Assembly (NCBI RefSeq): GCF_044759095.2
Contig: NZ_JBIYSM020000019.1
Span: 1-64,000 of the forward strand
Direction: 5' to 3'
DNA from: JBIYSM02 sp044759095
GTDB lineage: Bacteria > Bacillota > Bacilli > Brevibacillales > Brevibacillaceae
Length of the DNA: 64,000 nucleotides
The notes beneath the pieces are model-generated. The model was not told the origin of the DNA. It did not search any database and saw only the letters and a program-made list of their open reading frames with translations. This document shows, one piece after another, positions 1 through 8,609 of the stretch; position 1 is the stretch's first letter; every line of letters starts with the position of its first letter. The position numbers were made by a program, and so were the translations under genes.

Positions 1-61
1 GGATTGGTTCAGGGAGAAGGGTATCCCACAATGTGATTTGCTCGTTACGAAGTTTTAACAT
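1..61 (-). CDS. Transposase, N-terminal fragment cut by window edge
   Basis: An ATG at 61 on the minus strand follows a GAGGTG ribosome binding site and opens a frame that runs off the window. The visible residues begin MLKLRNEQITLWD. That start resembles the N-terminus of the ISNCY-type transposases found in Brevibacillus and relatives, an identification made from memory of the family. Only 20 codons are visible, so neither domains nor integrity can be judged. Confidence 0.45.
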   Translation of the reverse strand, partial: MLKLRNEQITLWDTLLPEPI

Positions 62-117
62 AATCGCTCACCTCAAATAGGATTTTCGAGGAGCACTGTT
101 GAATTTCTTTATGAAGA

Positions 118-190
118 AAGGAATTCAGTCCCTCTTTTTGGATGTATTGCCTCGTCAACAACTACTTCCATTTAGAGAGCTGAATTCCTT
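118..190. repeat. Inverted repeat beside the transposase start
   Basis: Arms AAGGAATTCAG (118-128) and CTGAATTCCTT (180-190) are perfect reverse complements separated by 51 bases. The repeat lies just upstream of the transposase start, so it could be part of an insertion sequence end or a hairpin protecting the element from outside transcription. No target duplication can be assessed at the window edge. The rest of 62-268 holds nothing else I can recognise. Confidence 0.4.
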
Positions 191-268
191 TTGTTTTTGA
201 CTTACCCCAGGAATTTTTCAGGGGAAACTAGCTATCCTCGCCCCACTCGGCGAAAGCTACCGCTGTGC

Positions 269-301
269 AAAAAAAGCCTGCGGGCGCAAGCCGTCACAGG
301 C
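269..301 (-). terminator. Intrinsic terminator of the patatin gene
   Basis: On the minus strand a stem GCCTG...CAGGC with further GC pairing (276-301) is followed by a run of seven T (269-275). It sits 20 bases past the stop codon of the patatin gene. Confidence 0.75.
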
Positions 302-321
302 AATCTTACAAAATGCAGTTG

Positions 322-1170
322 TCAGGACTCCAGCCAGGTTTGCAACGATCGATACGCCCTGCGTGCATCGTCGTAACCCAACTGGTAAAGCTCAAGCAAT
401 TTGATCGGATTTCGTTCCATTCGTCTCATTCGCACAGGTTTGCTGGGGGAAAGGACGAATGCGCGGTTTTCCCGCTGCAAGGCGCGAATCTGCCTCAGTG
501 ACTGATTGTAGCGGGCATGATGCTCAAACATTGCACGTATCAGTGCCTGATAACGCGGCCATATCCGCTGCAGCAGCCAGGACAGGTTGACCGGCTGCGG
601 GACCATTTCATCGTTCCCTGTTCGAACAATGATGTTCCATTCGTTTCCGTCGGCCAGAGACTTGTTGACAGGAATGGGATCGACAATTCCGCCGTCCAAC
701 AGCTTCAGCCCCTGATAGTACACCACGCCGGACAGCAGCGGAATGCTGCAGGAGGCGCGTATCGCTGTGACAAACGGTTCGCATTCGCCCTTGGAAAAGT
801 AGACACTCTCTCCCGTCTCGCAATTGGTCGCTCCGACGACGAGCTTTTCCTTCGCCTGATCAAACACGTCAAAAGGAAACGGGCGAATGCGTCTGGGAAT
901 CTCGTCAAAGATGAAATCCATTCCAAGTAAGCTGCCGTGTCGGAGCAGATTGCGCCAGGACAGGTAGCGCAAGTCATGCAAGTGCTCCGTGTACATGTAC
1001 TTGCCAAGTCCCTTGTCCCTCCCCAGGTACGCCATCGCGTTGCACGCCCCCGCCGAAACAGCGATGACATACGAGGGAAACACGTCCTGTTCAATAAAAA
1101 AGTCCAGAACCCCGGATGTGTAAATGCCTCGCGTTCCGCCCCCCTGGAGAACCAGTCCGACTTGCTTCAT
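322..1170 (-). CDS. Patatin-like phospholipase family protein
   Basis: Predicted serine acyl hydrolase of the patatin fold, probably acting on lipids at the membrane. The N-terminus carries the oxyanion-hole glycine loop GGGTRG near residue 10. The nucleophile elbow is AVSAG rather than the strict GxSxG, a variant seen in the YjjU-like branch. The second member of the Ser-Asp dyad is in DGGIVDPIPV around residue 165. The start chosen (MKQVGLVLQGGG, 282 residues) has AAGG upstream and begins right at the fold. The frame stays open further upstream, but those residues do not look like family sequence. It is a single-gene unit with its own terminator. Family assignment is firm; the substrate is unknown. 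Confidence 0.85.
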   Translation of the reverse strand: MKQVGLVLQGGGTRGIYTSGVLDFFIEQDVFPSYVIAVSAGACNAMAYLGRDKGLGKYMYTEHLHDLRYLSWRNLLRHGSLLGMDFIFDEIPRRIRPFPFDVFDQAKEKLVVGATNCETGESVYFSKGECEPFVTAIRASCSIPLLSGVVYYQGLKLLDGGIVDPIPVNKSLADGNEWNIIVRTGNDEMVPQPVNLSWLLQRIWPRYQALIRAMFEHHARYNQSLRQIRALQRENRAFVLSPSKPVRMRRMERNPIKLLELYQLGYDDARRAYRSLQTWLES

Positions 1171-1341
1171 CGCCACCATCCTTGTCCGTTGCCTGTATTT
1201 CTTAGCTGTTAGTATTTCAACGGACAAGGCGGACATGCACATTGACTTTGATGACATGAATGGTCACCACAAATTCCCACCCCACGCCTTTCCTTTTTCT
1301 AGTATGATAAGTGTGCCAGATTATCGAAGGGAGCCATATCT

Positions 1342-2187
1342 TTGAAGAAACGAATTGCGTGGGTCACGGACAGTACGGCTTATGTGCCGGATGACATTCG
1401 GGAACAGCATGATGTCCACATCGTGCCGCTGGACGTCATCTTTGAAGACGGCGTTTATGAGGATGGTGTCGGCTTGACGCCAGAACAGCTCTATGAAAAA
1501 GTAAACACTTCCCGAACCGTTCCCAAAACCTCGCAGCCTGCCATCGGAAAGTTCGTGGAATTATACGAATCATTGAAAGAGAAGTACGACTGCGCCATAG
1601 CAGTGCATGTCTCCAGTCAACTGAGCGGAACGTACAATACCAGTCAGTCTGCGGCCAACATGGTGGATTTTCCAGTCGAAGTGGTGGACTCCAAAATAAC
1701 CTCCTATCCCATTACCTCGATCATGCAAAAAGGGTTCAAATTGGCCGAACAGCAGCTTGATTTTCGGAATATCGCCTCTATTTTGCGAAGTGAATACGCC
1801 AAGATCGAAAACTATATCGTGGTCGGCAGCCTGCAGCAACTGCACAAGGGCGGCCGTTTGAGCAGCGCCCAATTCCTGATCGGCAACCTGCTGCAGATCA
1901 AGCCGATTTTCCGCATCCGGGAAGGCGTCGTGGAGCTGTTTGAAAAGGTTCGAACGGAAGGCAAGGCCATAAAACGGATTCTGGAACAACTGGAACTCGC
2001 CCGCAGCATGCACCGGGTGACCAGCGTACAGATCCTCCACGGAAATGTCCTGGAAAAGGCGCTGGAAATCAAAGAAAAAATTACAGAAACGTATCAGGAT
2101 GTGGAGGTTTTGATCGGACCCATCAGCTCCGTCCTGGGCGTCCACGGCGGGCAGGGAACAATCGCTCTCACTTGGGTAAACGAATAA
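1342..2187 (+). CDS. DegV family fatty-acid-binding protein
   Basis: A 281-residue DegV-fold protein. Family members bind a fatty acid and several act with fatty acid kinase FakA as FakB-type carriers. The start WVTDSTAYVPDD holds the conserved D-S/T motif that coordinates the fatty acid carboxylate. The internal SSQLSGTY and the HGG motif near the end are also typical. The start codon is TTG at 1342, preceded by GAAGGGAG; no closer ATG fits. It stands alone, divergent from the patatin gene, and ends in a strong terminator. Which fatty acid it carries cannot be told. Confidence 0.88.
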   Translation: MKKRIAWVTDSTAYVPDDIREQHDVHIVPLDVIFEDGVYEDGVGLTPEQLYEKVNTSRTVPKTSQPAIGKFVELYESLKEKYDCAIAVHVSSQLSGTYNTSQSAANMVDFPVEVVDSKITSYPITSIMQKGFKLAEQQLDFRNIASILRSEYAKIENYIVVGSLQQLHKGGRLSSAQFLIGNLLQIKPIFRIREGVVELFEKVRTEGKAIKRILEQLELARSMHRVTSVQILHGNVLEKALEIKEKITETYQDVEVLIGPISSVLGVHGGQGTIALTWVNE

Positions 2188-2208
2188 CCGTATATCATTC
2201 AAACACCA

Positions 2209-2239
2209 GACGCCCCTCACTCAGGAGGGGCGTCTTTCT
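2209..2239 (+). terminator. Terminator after degV-family gene
   Basis: GACGCCCCTC, a short loop and GAGGGGCGTC (2209-2234) form a strong stem followed by TTTCT, 22 bases after the stop codon. Confidence 0.8.
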
Positions 2240-2249
2240 CTGCAAAACG

Positions 2250-2519
2250 TTATATTTCGATGATTCCGATCTCGTGTCCGGCGTTGTCAAAGAAACGAAA
2301 TTCCTTTATGCCGTTTCCCTCTGCCAAATCCGTTGTCTGCACGCCCTGTGAACAAAGCGTTTCGTGATCGGCGGCCGCGTTGGTCGTCCGCAGTTTACAC
2401 TGCATGTGCAAGAGGGGGGGACCGGCGATTCCACGAGCTGAATCGGAATGTTCCGAAACGTGCAAGTTCTCGTATTTTTCCGCACGCAGAAATAACTCAT
2501 AGATACCCGTGATATTCAT
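2250..2519 (-). pseudogene. Shortened VOC (glyoxalase-like) gene
   Basis: An 89-residue frame starts MNITGIYELFLR with a GGGGGG ribosome binding site. It ends in FRFFDNAGHEIGIIEI, the usual last strand of a vicinal-oxygen-chelate (VOC) domain. A full VOC monomer is about 120-130 residues. Here the first strand is joined to the second half (from PLLHMQ on) by a segment that does not match the family, so about 35-40 central residues appear lost. At least some metal ligands would be missing. I read it as an internally deleted, probably non-functional gene; a short expressed relic cannot be excluded. Confidence 0.5.
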
Positions 2520-2612
2520 GCCAGACCCCCCATTCCTTTTCTTTATATGGTAGTATTTACCAAACACTTCGGCAAGAGGGTACTCAGGCGCTCCTGTTAG
2601 CTTAAAGCGAGA

Positions 2613-3362
2613 TCATTTTCGATACAACGGGTAGTCCACTTCCTGCGGAACCTCGATGAACACAATCCGCAAGCCTTCTGATTCAGCCGCCGAGAAGATC
2701 ACTTGTGCGTCTTCATCTGTCGTTACGACGCTGAAATCTCCCCTCTCAAGTGCTGAAGAGCCCACAGATCCGCTTCCTTGCACCGCGACCACAGCAAGCG
2801 CCTTCCCTGCCCGGAGGCTGTACGTGAACGTTTTTCCCTCAGAGATCTCTGCGTCAAACATGCTCGTGTCCGTTTCCAAAGAGATGGGAGAGCCTTTGCC
2901 GATGATCGTTTTTAGCTTCACGCCGTTCTCTTCGCTCAACGGAAAATCCTCATGCTCATACTGATTGTACGTCGGCGTTTGCTTGGTGGTTTTTGCAAGA
3001 TGCGGTTCAAACCAGATTTGAAACAGCTCCGCGTCTTTCTCGATATTTTCCGCGTGATAAACACCCGAACCGGTTTGCATCACCTGAGCACCGCCCGCGG
3101 AGACTCGCTGGAAATTTTTCAGTGTATCGCTATGTCCTACCGTTCCCTTCAAAACGTAAGTCAAAATTTCAAAACCGGAATGAGGATGCAAGGGAATTTC
3201 GAACGTTTCCACTCCCTTGGCCCAGGACCAATAAAACAGCGGCCCTACTCGTTTTACAGCCGTTTCTTCATGGGGAAACGCAATCGGTTTGCTCTCGATG
3301 ATTCGGCCGCCCCCAAAATTTCCGACGCCTTGCTGGTCAAGATTGTATACGGAAATGTTCAT
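2613..3362 (-). CDS. Pirin family bicupin protein
   Basis: A 249-residue pirin. The N-terminal cupin carries the metal motif HPHSGFEILTYVLKG with HxH, and a later HAEN supplies further ligands; a weaker second cupin follows. Some bacterial pirins act as quercetin dioxygenases and many are induced by quinones or electrophiles. The start at 3362 (MNISVYNL) has GGGAAG upstream. A near-perfect palindrome lies 40 bases upstream, and its twin lies next to the MarR-type regulator gene just upstream in the same direction. The pirin is therefore very likely repressed by that regulator. The reaction it catalyses here is unknown. Confidence 0.87.
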   Translation of the reverse strand: MNISVYNLDQQGVGNFGGGRIIESKPIAFPHEETAVKRVGPLFYWSWAKGVETFEIPLHPHSGFEILTYVLKGTVGHSDTLKNFQRVSAGGAQVMQTGSGVYHAENIEKDAELFQIWFEPHLAKTTKQTPTYNQYEHEDFPLSEENGVKLKTIIGKGSPISLETDTSMFDAEISEGKTFTYSLRAGKALAVVAVQGSGSVGSSALERGDFSVVTTDEDAQVIFSAAESEGLRIVFIEVPQEVDYPLYRK

Positions 3363-3401
3363 GGCTTCTCTTCCCTTCCCTTCATAAATCTCCAAATTAA
3401 A

Positions 3402-3419
3402 TATCTTAAATTAAAGATA
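3402..3419. promoter_or_regulatory. Candidate MarR-type operator before pirin
   Basis: TATCTTAAATTAAAGATA is an 18-bp inverted repeat (TATCTT-N6-AAGATA) about 40 bases ahead of the pirin start. It resembles the MhqR operator of Bacillus, which has the form TATCT...AGATA. A related copy lies at 3929-3946 near the regulator's own start. Confidence 0.6.
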
Positions 3420-3439
3420 ATTAATTTAGAGTAAAAATG

Positions 3440-3895
3440 TCAAGGCCCTTTCAAAAAGTTCTCTTGAGCCGCACGTCCCAATTTCTTCAGCAGTTGAATC
3501 GCCTGCTTTTTCTCCTCGGAATTCAAACCGTTCACAGCCAACTCAATCACCTTTTTATGCTCGGGAAAAATCTCCGCCAGCAGTTGTTCGCCCTTCTCCG
3601 TGAGCTCCGCAAAAATGACGCGCCGGTCGTTCGGAGACGGTTTGCGTACTAGCAAATGCTTCTTCTCCAGCTTGTCAACGACATAGGTGATATTGCCGCT
3701 GGAGATCAGGATCTTCTCGCCGATTTGTTGAAGCGGCTGCGGGCCTTTGTGGTATAACACCTCCAGAACACCGAATTCGGTAGGATTCAAACCGTGTTTG
3801 CGGATATCCCGATGAGTATGGGCTGTCACCCAGTCATAGGCGCGCGACAGCACAATCAACAAATCGAGTGAATCGTCCCGTTGTAGGTCAGGCAT
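3440..3895 (-). CDS. MarR family repressor, MhqR-like
   Basis: A 151-residue winged-helix MarR protein. The core (ILISSGNITYVVDKLEKKHLL, then SPNDRRVIFAELTEKG) is the recognition helix and beta-wing with the signature DRR. It closely resembles Bacillus MhqR, the repressor of quinone-responsive genes. Several ATGs are in frame. The one at 3895 (MPDLQRDD) gives the family's normal length and has GAGGGAG and GGGAGGAG upstream, while 3922 lies almost against the proposed operator. It probably represses itself and the pirin gene downstream. That it senses quinones is inferred from resemblance only. Confidence 0.82.
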   Translation of the reverse strand: MPDLQRDDSLDLLIVLSRAYDWVTAHTHRDIRKHGLNPTEFGVLEVLYHKGPQPLQQIGEKILISSGNITYVVDKLEKKHLLVRKPSPNDRRVIFAELTEKGEQLLAEIFPEHKKVIELAVNGLNSEEKKQAIQLLKKLGRAAQENFLKGP

Positions 3896-3928
3896 AGGCT
3901 CCCTCATCTCCTCCCGTGTCATGCAATA

Positions 3929-3946
3929 CGATCTTAAATTCAAGAC
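3929..3946. promoter_or_regulatory. Candidate autoregulatory operator
   Basis: CGATCTTAAATTCAAGAC repeats the half-sites of the palindrome in front of pirin (ATCTTAAATT...AAGA). It lies just upstream of the MarR coding region, as expected for autoregulation. Confidence 0.5.
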
Positions 3947-4020
3947 AATCCTATCCAAGCGGACGACTCTTGTCAAATGGATGGACGCAAATGAAAACAG
4001 CACCCTGATTTGGGTGCCGC

Positions 4021-4197
4021 TCACATGAAATAATAGAAAATGCCCAGAAAAGCCAACAAGCTGAGACCGTAAAAAATCAACAGCCTGGAGAGATTTTTCT
4101 TTGTTTTCATTCCGTACTTTGTCTCGGGCGGCGTGACCCCCACGAGGATGGTTCCGATCCCGAGTACAATGCTGAATAATATAATGAATACAATCAT
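4021..4197 (-). CDS. Small two-helix membrane protein, unknown function
   Basis: A 58-residue protein starting MIVFIILFSIVLGIGTILVG with AGGAGTG about 10 bases upstream. Two hydrophobic helices, one at the N-terminus and one near the C-terminus (LLIFYGLSLLAFLGIFYYF), flank a basic linker with KTKKNLSR. I do not recognise the family. It is divergent from the MocR gene, with overlapping promoter space, so it may be part of that regulator's target. Confidence 0.55.
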   Translation of the reverse strand: MIVFIILFSIVLGIGTILVGVTPPETKYGMKTKKNLSRLLIFYGLSLLAFLGIFYYFM

Positions 4198-4347
4198 GTA
4201 TTGATCACTCCTCATTCGGACTACACCTTCTATGATAATGGATGTTGCCGTCTTCCGCCCCATCCACTTGAACTTTATTTTACCCATCCAGTTGTTTATA
4301 ATCTGGTTAACTATCACAATCGAACAGAAAAAGGCCGTGATCAACCC

Positions 4348-5787
4348 ATGGATTGGAAGCCATCTGACACACGCGACAAACCTTTATACAAACAAATTGC
4401 CGAGTATATCGAACGGCGGATCACCTACGGAGAATTTCCTCCGGGCAGCCTGCTCCCCTCGGAACGCACCCTGGCCAAGGAGTTGCAAGTAAATCGCAGC
4501 ACGATTGTGGCTGCCTACGATCTCCTGCGGGCGTCAGGTGTGATAGAAACCAGACACGGAAGCGGGACACGGGTAAGTACGGATATATGGGGCATCTCAC
4601 GCACCCGCGTCCCCAACTGGCGGCAAATCGTAGAGACAGGCTCTTTCCTTCCGAATCTCCCGCTCATCCGTCAAATTCGCAAGGAAACGATGGAAGGCGA
4701 CCTGATTGATCTGGCAAGCGGAGAGCTTTCGGCTGACCTGTTTCCCAACAGAGCCCTTCGCAGCATCCTCTCTTCCGAAGAGTTTGACGGTCATCTCGGC
4801 TACGAGCATCCCCAGGGGAATGTACCGCTGCGGGAAACCCTTTCCGCCCATGTAAAAACGTGGCGGGACATTGACTCGACACCGTCCTCCATCCTGATTA
4901 CCTCCGGCGCTCAGCAGGCGCTGCACCTGATCGTCCAGTGCCTGCTAAAGCCGGGGGATGCGGTTGCCATTGAGGATCCCTCTTACTGTTATTCGCTCCC
5001 CCTGTTTCAGTCGGCGGGCCTGCGCACCTTCTTGCTGCCTGTTGACAAATATGGGGCCAATCCTGACGATTTGGCAGCCCTGCATCGAAAGCATCGGATC
5101 AAGATGGCGTTTCTCAACCCCAACTTTCAGAATCCGACCGGTACCCTTCTTGATTTGTCCCGGCGAAAAAGGTTTCTCGAGCTGTCTGCCGAATTCGGAA
5201 TCCCCTTGGTTGAGGATGATCCGTACAGCGTCACCTCGTTTCACGGAGAAAAAATACCGACGCTCAAATCGTTGGATCGAAACGGGACCGTCCTGTACAT
5301 CAGCTCGCTGACGAAGATCGTCGCTTCCGGTTTGCGGATCGGTTGGATTATCGGGCCGCAAACAGTGATTGAGCGCTTGGCTGATGCCAAACAGCAGGTG
5401 GATTTCGGCCATAGTATTTTCCCGCAGTGGATTGCCAACCGTTTTTTGTCATCCGCCGACTTTCCCGAACACATCGCGATGCTGAGGGAAGAACTGAGGA
5501 AGAAGCGGGATTTGCTGGTTTCCGCTTTGCATCAGTGTCTTCCTACCGAAGTAGAATTTACGGTCCCCGAAGGAGGCATTCATCTCTGGTGCAGCGTGAA
5601 GCAGACCGACAACGAATCCCGCCTGCTGAAAGCGGCGATCAAGCGCGGTGTTGTATTTGTTCCGGGGAGTGTGATGGGATCAAAAAAGGGGTATGCCCGC
5701 TTTACGTTCGGGCGAGCGGAGAAGGATTCCATTACCGACGCCATTCAGCGCTTCTCAGAAGCCTTGCGTGATGTGATCCCCTCCTAA
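4348..5787 (+). CDS. MocR family regulator (GntR HTH + aminotransferase)
   Basis: A 479-residue protein with an N-terminal GntR winged helix (about residues 12-80; PLYKQIAEYIERRI, LPSERTLAKELQVNRSTI). It is fused to a fold-type I aminotransferase domain. The PLP-binding lysine is in SSLTK, followed by SGLRIGWI; the NPNFQNPTG motif holds cofactor contacts. MocR proteins use bound PLP or an amino compound as effector, and some also catalyse. The start at 4348 places MDWKPSDT directly before the HTH. It points toward the next MocR gene on the opposite strand, with the stop codons 8 bases apart. Target and ligand are not evident. Confidence 0.88.
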   Translation: MDWKPSDTRDKPLYKQIAEYIERRITYGEFPPGSLLPSERTLAKELQVNRSTIVAAYDLLRASGVIETRHGSGTRVSTDIWGISRTRVPNWRQIVETGSFLPNLPLIRQIRKETMEGDLIDLASGELSADLFPNRALRSILSSEEFDGHLGYEHPQGNVPLRETLSAHVKTWRDIDSTPSSILITSGAQQALHLIVQCLLKPGDAVAIEDPSYCYSLPLFQSAGLRTFLLPVDKYGANPDDLAALHRKHRIKMAFLNPNFQNPTGTLLDLSRRKRFLELSAEFGIPLVEDDPYSVTSFHGEKIPTLKSLDRNGTVLYISSLTKIVASGLRIGWIIGPQTVIERLADAKQQVDFGHSIFPQWIANRFLSSADFPEHIAMLREELRKKRDLLVSALHQCLPTEVEFTVPEGGIHLWCSVKQTDNESRLLKAAIKRGVVFVPGSVMGSKKGYARFTFGRAEKDSITDAIQRFSEALRDVIPS

Positions 5788-5795
5788 TTTTGTCA

Positions 5796-7229
5796 TTACG
5801 GTTCCCCAAACCAGACCTGGAACAGCAGCTTGATGCCTTGCTCAATTTCTTGCAGGGAAAGACCGCCAAAACCGACGAAAAACTCTTTCCTCTCTTCTTC
5901 CGGCGGCTGCATCCATGTGTACGAAGCCGGAGAAATTCGGATCCCGGCGCTTTTTGCCATCCGGGTCAGCTCTCGCTCCGAGTGGGGACTGTTGATTCGC
6001 AAGAGCACGTGAAGCCCCGCTCCTTTGCCGATTACAGCCGCCCTCTCCTGAAAGGTATTTTGTATCGTTCCGACCAGTACATCGTGTTTTTTTCGGTAAA
6101 TGTTTCGCATTTTTCGTACGTGCTTTTCCCAATATCCACGCTGCATAAAAAGCTGCAGGGTTTTCTGATGCAGCGGGGAAGAGGATTGCTCGAACAACAG
6201 GTTGTACTCCAGCTCATGGTAAGCGTCAAGCAGCGCTTCCGGCAGCACCATGTAGCTGATGCGGATCGCCGGTGCCAAAGCTTTGGAGAATCCCCCCATG
6301 TACACCACGTTGGTGTCCGGCAGAAGCCCCTGCAGCGAGGGAACCGGTCTGCCGTGGTAACGAAATTCTCCATCGGAGTCGTCCTCGATGATGTACCCGT
6401 TTGCCTGTTTTGCCCATTCCAGCAATTGCAATCGCTTCGCGACCGGCATGATCATGCCTTGAGGGAATTGGTGAGACGGTGTGACATAGACAAGCCGAAC
6501 GCGGCTTTCGTACAAATCCTTCAAATCGATGCCGTCATGCTCCAGAGAGATCGGTACGACCTGAAATCCATGCTGCCGAAAGGTTGTGAAGATGAGGGGA
6601 TATCCTGGCTCTTCCACCCCGATGCTGGTGGAGTGTTGTTTCAAAAGCAGACTGAGGAATGTCAGCAAAACGTGTGAACCTGCCCCGATCACGATCTGTT
6701 CTGGTGAACAGGAAACCCCTCTGAACTGGTGAAGATACCTGGCAATTTCATAACGAAGCCCCTGTTCTCCTTGAGGATCCCCATAGAAGAGCAATTCTTT
6801 CTGTTCCAAACGAAGAATCTCATTGAACAGCCTCCGCCAAACAGAAAACGGAAAGTGGTCAAAATCATTTTTCGACAAGTGAAAATCATATCGATAAGCC
6901 GTTTTATCACGGGCAGGGTACTTTCTTCTTTCCATCAGATCGGAACTGCCAAACTGTCCTTTTTCCACCTGCAGGCAGGGATCGGTCAATTTCGGGACAT
7001 AGTACCCGCTCCTGGGCTTGCTTTCGATAAAGCCTTCTGCGAGAAGCTGATTATACGCCATTTCAACCGGGGTTGTACTGATTGCCAAAAATTCCGCGAA
7101 TTTACGAACGGAAGGAAGCAACGTATGCTCTGCGATCCGTCCGGCGATGATTTCGTTTTTGATATAGGTGTACAACTGCATGAACAGAGGGGTTTCACTG
7201 TGTTCGTCGAGATTGGGCAGGAGCAGCAT
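5796..7229 (-). CDS. MocR family regulator, PdxR-like branch
   Basis: A 477-residue GntR-aminotransferase fusion, only moderately similar to its convergent neighbour. The winged helix is at residues 10-80 (LFMQLYTYIKNEII, LLPSVRKFAEFLAIS). The PLP lysine is in GGFSKALAPAIRISY, and EDDSDGEFRY holds the aspartate that contacts the pyridine nitrogen. It is divergent from a GNAT acetyltransferase across 110 bases containing two GTATAC sites spaced two helical turns apart, the arrangement known for MocR binding. Regulation of the acetyltransferase gene is the best guess. A role in PLP homeostasis is possible but unsupported by context. Confidence 0.87.
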   Translation of the reverse strand: MLLLPNLDEHSETPLFMQLYTYIKNEIIAGRIAEHTLLPSVRKFAEFLAISTTPVEMAYNQLLAEGFIESKPRSGYYVPKLTDPCLQVEKGQFGSSDLMERRKYPARDKTAYRYDFHLSKNDFDHFPFSVWRRLFNEILRLEQKELLFYGDPQGEQGLRYEIARYLHQFRGVSCSPEQIVIGAGSHVLLTFLSLLLKQHSTSIGVEEPGYPLIFTTFRQHGFQVVPISLEHDGIDLKDLYESRVRLVYVTPSHQFPQGMIMPVAKRLQLLEWAKQANGYIIEDDSDGEFRYHGRPVPSLQGLLPDTNVVYMGGFSKALAPAIRISYMVLPEALLDAYHELEYNLLFEQSSSPLHQKTLQLFMQRGYWEKHVRKMRNIYRKKHDVLVGTIQNTFQERAAVIGKGAGLHVLLRINSPHSERELTRMAKSAGIRISPASYTWMQPPEEERKEFFVGFGGLSLQEIEQGIKLLFQVWFGEP

Positions 7230-7284
7230 CCGGCATCTTCCTTACATCTGTCCTTTGGTTTTTTACAAAACTGCACATTTCCCA

Positions 7285-7310
7285 GTATACAACAATGCGC
7301 TATCGTATAC
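7285..7310. promoter_or_regulatory. Paired GTATAC sites, candidate MocR operator
   Basis: GTATAC occurs at 7285-7290 and 7305-7310, exactly 20 bp start to start, between the divergent MocR and GNAT genes. Two equal boxes about two turns apart are typical binding sites of MocR/PdxR dimers. Confidence 0.5.
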
Positions 7311-7339
7311 ATAAATGTGAAAAACAGGAGGCTCACGAC

Positions 7340-7918
7340 ATGCAGCACCAACACACGACAAACACACCCGTACGTTTCCTAGAAGGTGAACAGGTCTATC
7401 TGCGTCCCATCGGTTTGGAGGATACCGATCTCTATTTCCGCATGCTGTTTCATCCGGAAACCAGAAGATTGACCGGAACCCAAAAAAGTTTTACTCGGGA
7501 ACAAATTCACCGTTATATTGAAGGGAAGTCGCAGGACACTTCCAGCCTGCTGTTGTTGATCGCCCTGCGCGAAACGGACGAAGTGATCGGCGACATCGCC
7601 CTGCAAAGCATTGACAGCTACAACCGCAACGCCAACATCCGGATCGCCATTGAGGAACCCTACCAGGGAAAAGGCTACGGAAGCGAAGCAATGAAACTGA
7701 TGCTCGACTATGGATTCGGGATCGTAAACCTGCACCGCATCGAATTGAACGTCTTTGCCTACAATGAGCGGGCGACCCATGTCTATGAGAAAATCGGGTT
7801 TAAAAAAGAAGGCGTACAACGGGATGCTCTCTATTACAACCACCAGTACCATGATTCCATCCTCATGAGTATCCTGGAGGACGAATTCCGAGCCATACAC
7901 GGGAAAAAGACACCTTAA
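7340..7918 (+). CDS. GNAT family N-acetyltransferase
   Basis: A 192-residue RimJ/RimL-type acetyltransferase. LRPIGLEDTDLYFRML opens the fold. The acetyl-CoA loop is EEPYQGKGYGSEAMKLML (Q/RxxGxG/A), and YEKIGFKKEG is the usual C-terminal strand. The start at 7340 has GGAGG nine bases upstream. The gene is divergent from a MocR regulator and probably under its control. The acceptor (protein N-terminus, aminoglycoside, polyamine or amino acid) cannot be told from sequence. Confidence 0.85.
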   Translation: MQHQHTTNTPVRFLEGEQVYLRPIGLEDTDLYFRMLFHPETRRLTGTQKSFTREQIHRYIEGKSQDTSSLLLLIALRETDEVIGDIALQSIDSYNRNANIRIAIEEPYQGKGYGSEAMKLMLDYGFGIVNLHRIELNVFAYNERATHVYEKIGFKKEGVQRDALYYNHQYHDSILMSILEDEFRAIHGKKTP

Positions 7919-8011
7919 TCGCGATGCCAAACAACATGACATGTGCTACAATCGTGGAAGTTTCCATCAAGATGGGAAGCATGGCAGTTCCGATAGTAGA
8001 AATAAAGGGTG

Positions 8012-8566
8012 ATGGAGTTGTCACTTGGGATTCGTTTAAAAACCATAAGGATAGACAAAGGGTATACACTTCAAGAACTGGCCGAGCGTTCCAACGTAAG
8101 CCGTTCCATGCTGTCGCAACTGGAACGTGACCAAAAAAACCCGACGATCAACGTCCTCTGCCAGATTGCTGAAGCGTTGAATGTAACCGTTTCGCAGATC
8201 CTCGAACAAGAGGAAGCGAAAGAAGTCGTCTTGATCCGTAACCGACAGCGCCCTCAATTCCACGACGAAGAAACAGGTTTTCGGCGCATCCTGCTATCCC
8301 CTGCTTTTCCTTCCAAAGGGCTTGACTTTCTGTTGAATATCCTGCCGGAAGGAAAAAGCACCGGAATCATACCGCCTCACAAGCACCCTGTACCGGAATA
8401 CGTTTACGTTACACAAGGTGCCTTGCAAATTACTTTGGGGGAGCGCCAGACGTATCAACTGGAAGCCGGAGACTCCTTTTACTTTGAGGCGGATGTCACC
8501 CATCGAATGGACAACATCGGAGTCGGTGATTGTCAGTATTTTCTTGTAATTGACTCTCACCGCTGA
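8012..8566 (+). CDS. XRE family regulator with C-terminal cupin
   Basis: About 184 residues. A Cro/CI-type helix-turn-helix at residues 7-60 (YTLQELAERSNVSRSMLSQLERDQKNPTI) is joined to a small cupin domain (PPHKHPVPEYVYVTQG, then LEAGDSFYFEADVTHRMDN). Such proteins are local repressors whose cupin binds a small ligand; PuuR and SinR/cupin regulators are examples. The start is uncertain: GTG 8009, ATG 8012 and TTG 8018 are all possible, with GGGTG or GGAG as weak ribosome binding sites. The target may be the small gene that follows 43 bases later. Confidence 0.82.
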   Translation: MELSLGIRLKTIRIDKGYTLQELAERSNVSRSMLSQLERDQKNPTINVLCQIAEALNVTVSQILEQEEAKEVVLIRNRQRPQFHDEETGFRRILLSPAFPSKGLDFLLNILPEGKSTGIIPPHKHPVPEYVYVTQGALQITLGERQTYQLEAGDSFYFEADVTHRMDNIGVGDCQYFLVIDSHR

Positions 8567-8609
8567 GCTGGACTTGACGCAATAGATTGTTTGGAGAAAG
8601 GAGAAGCTC

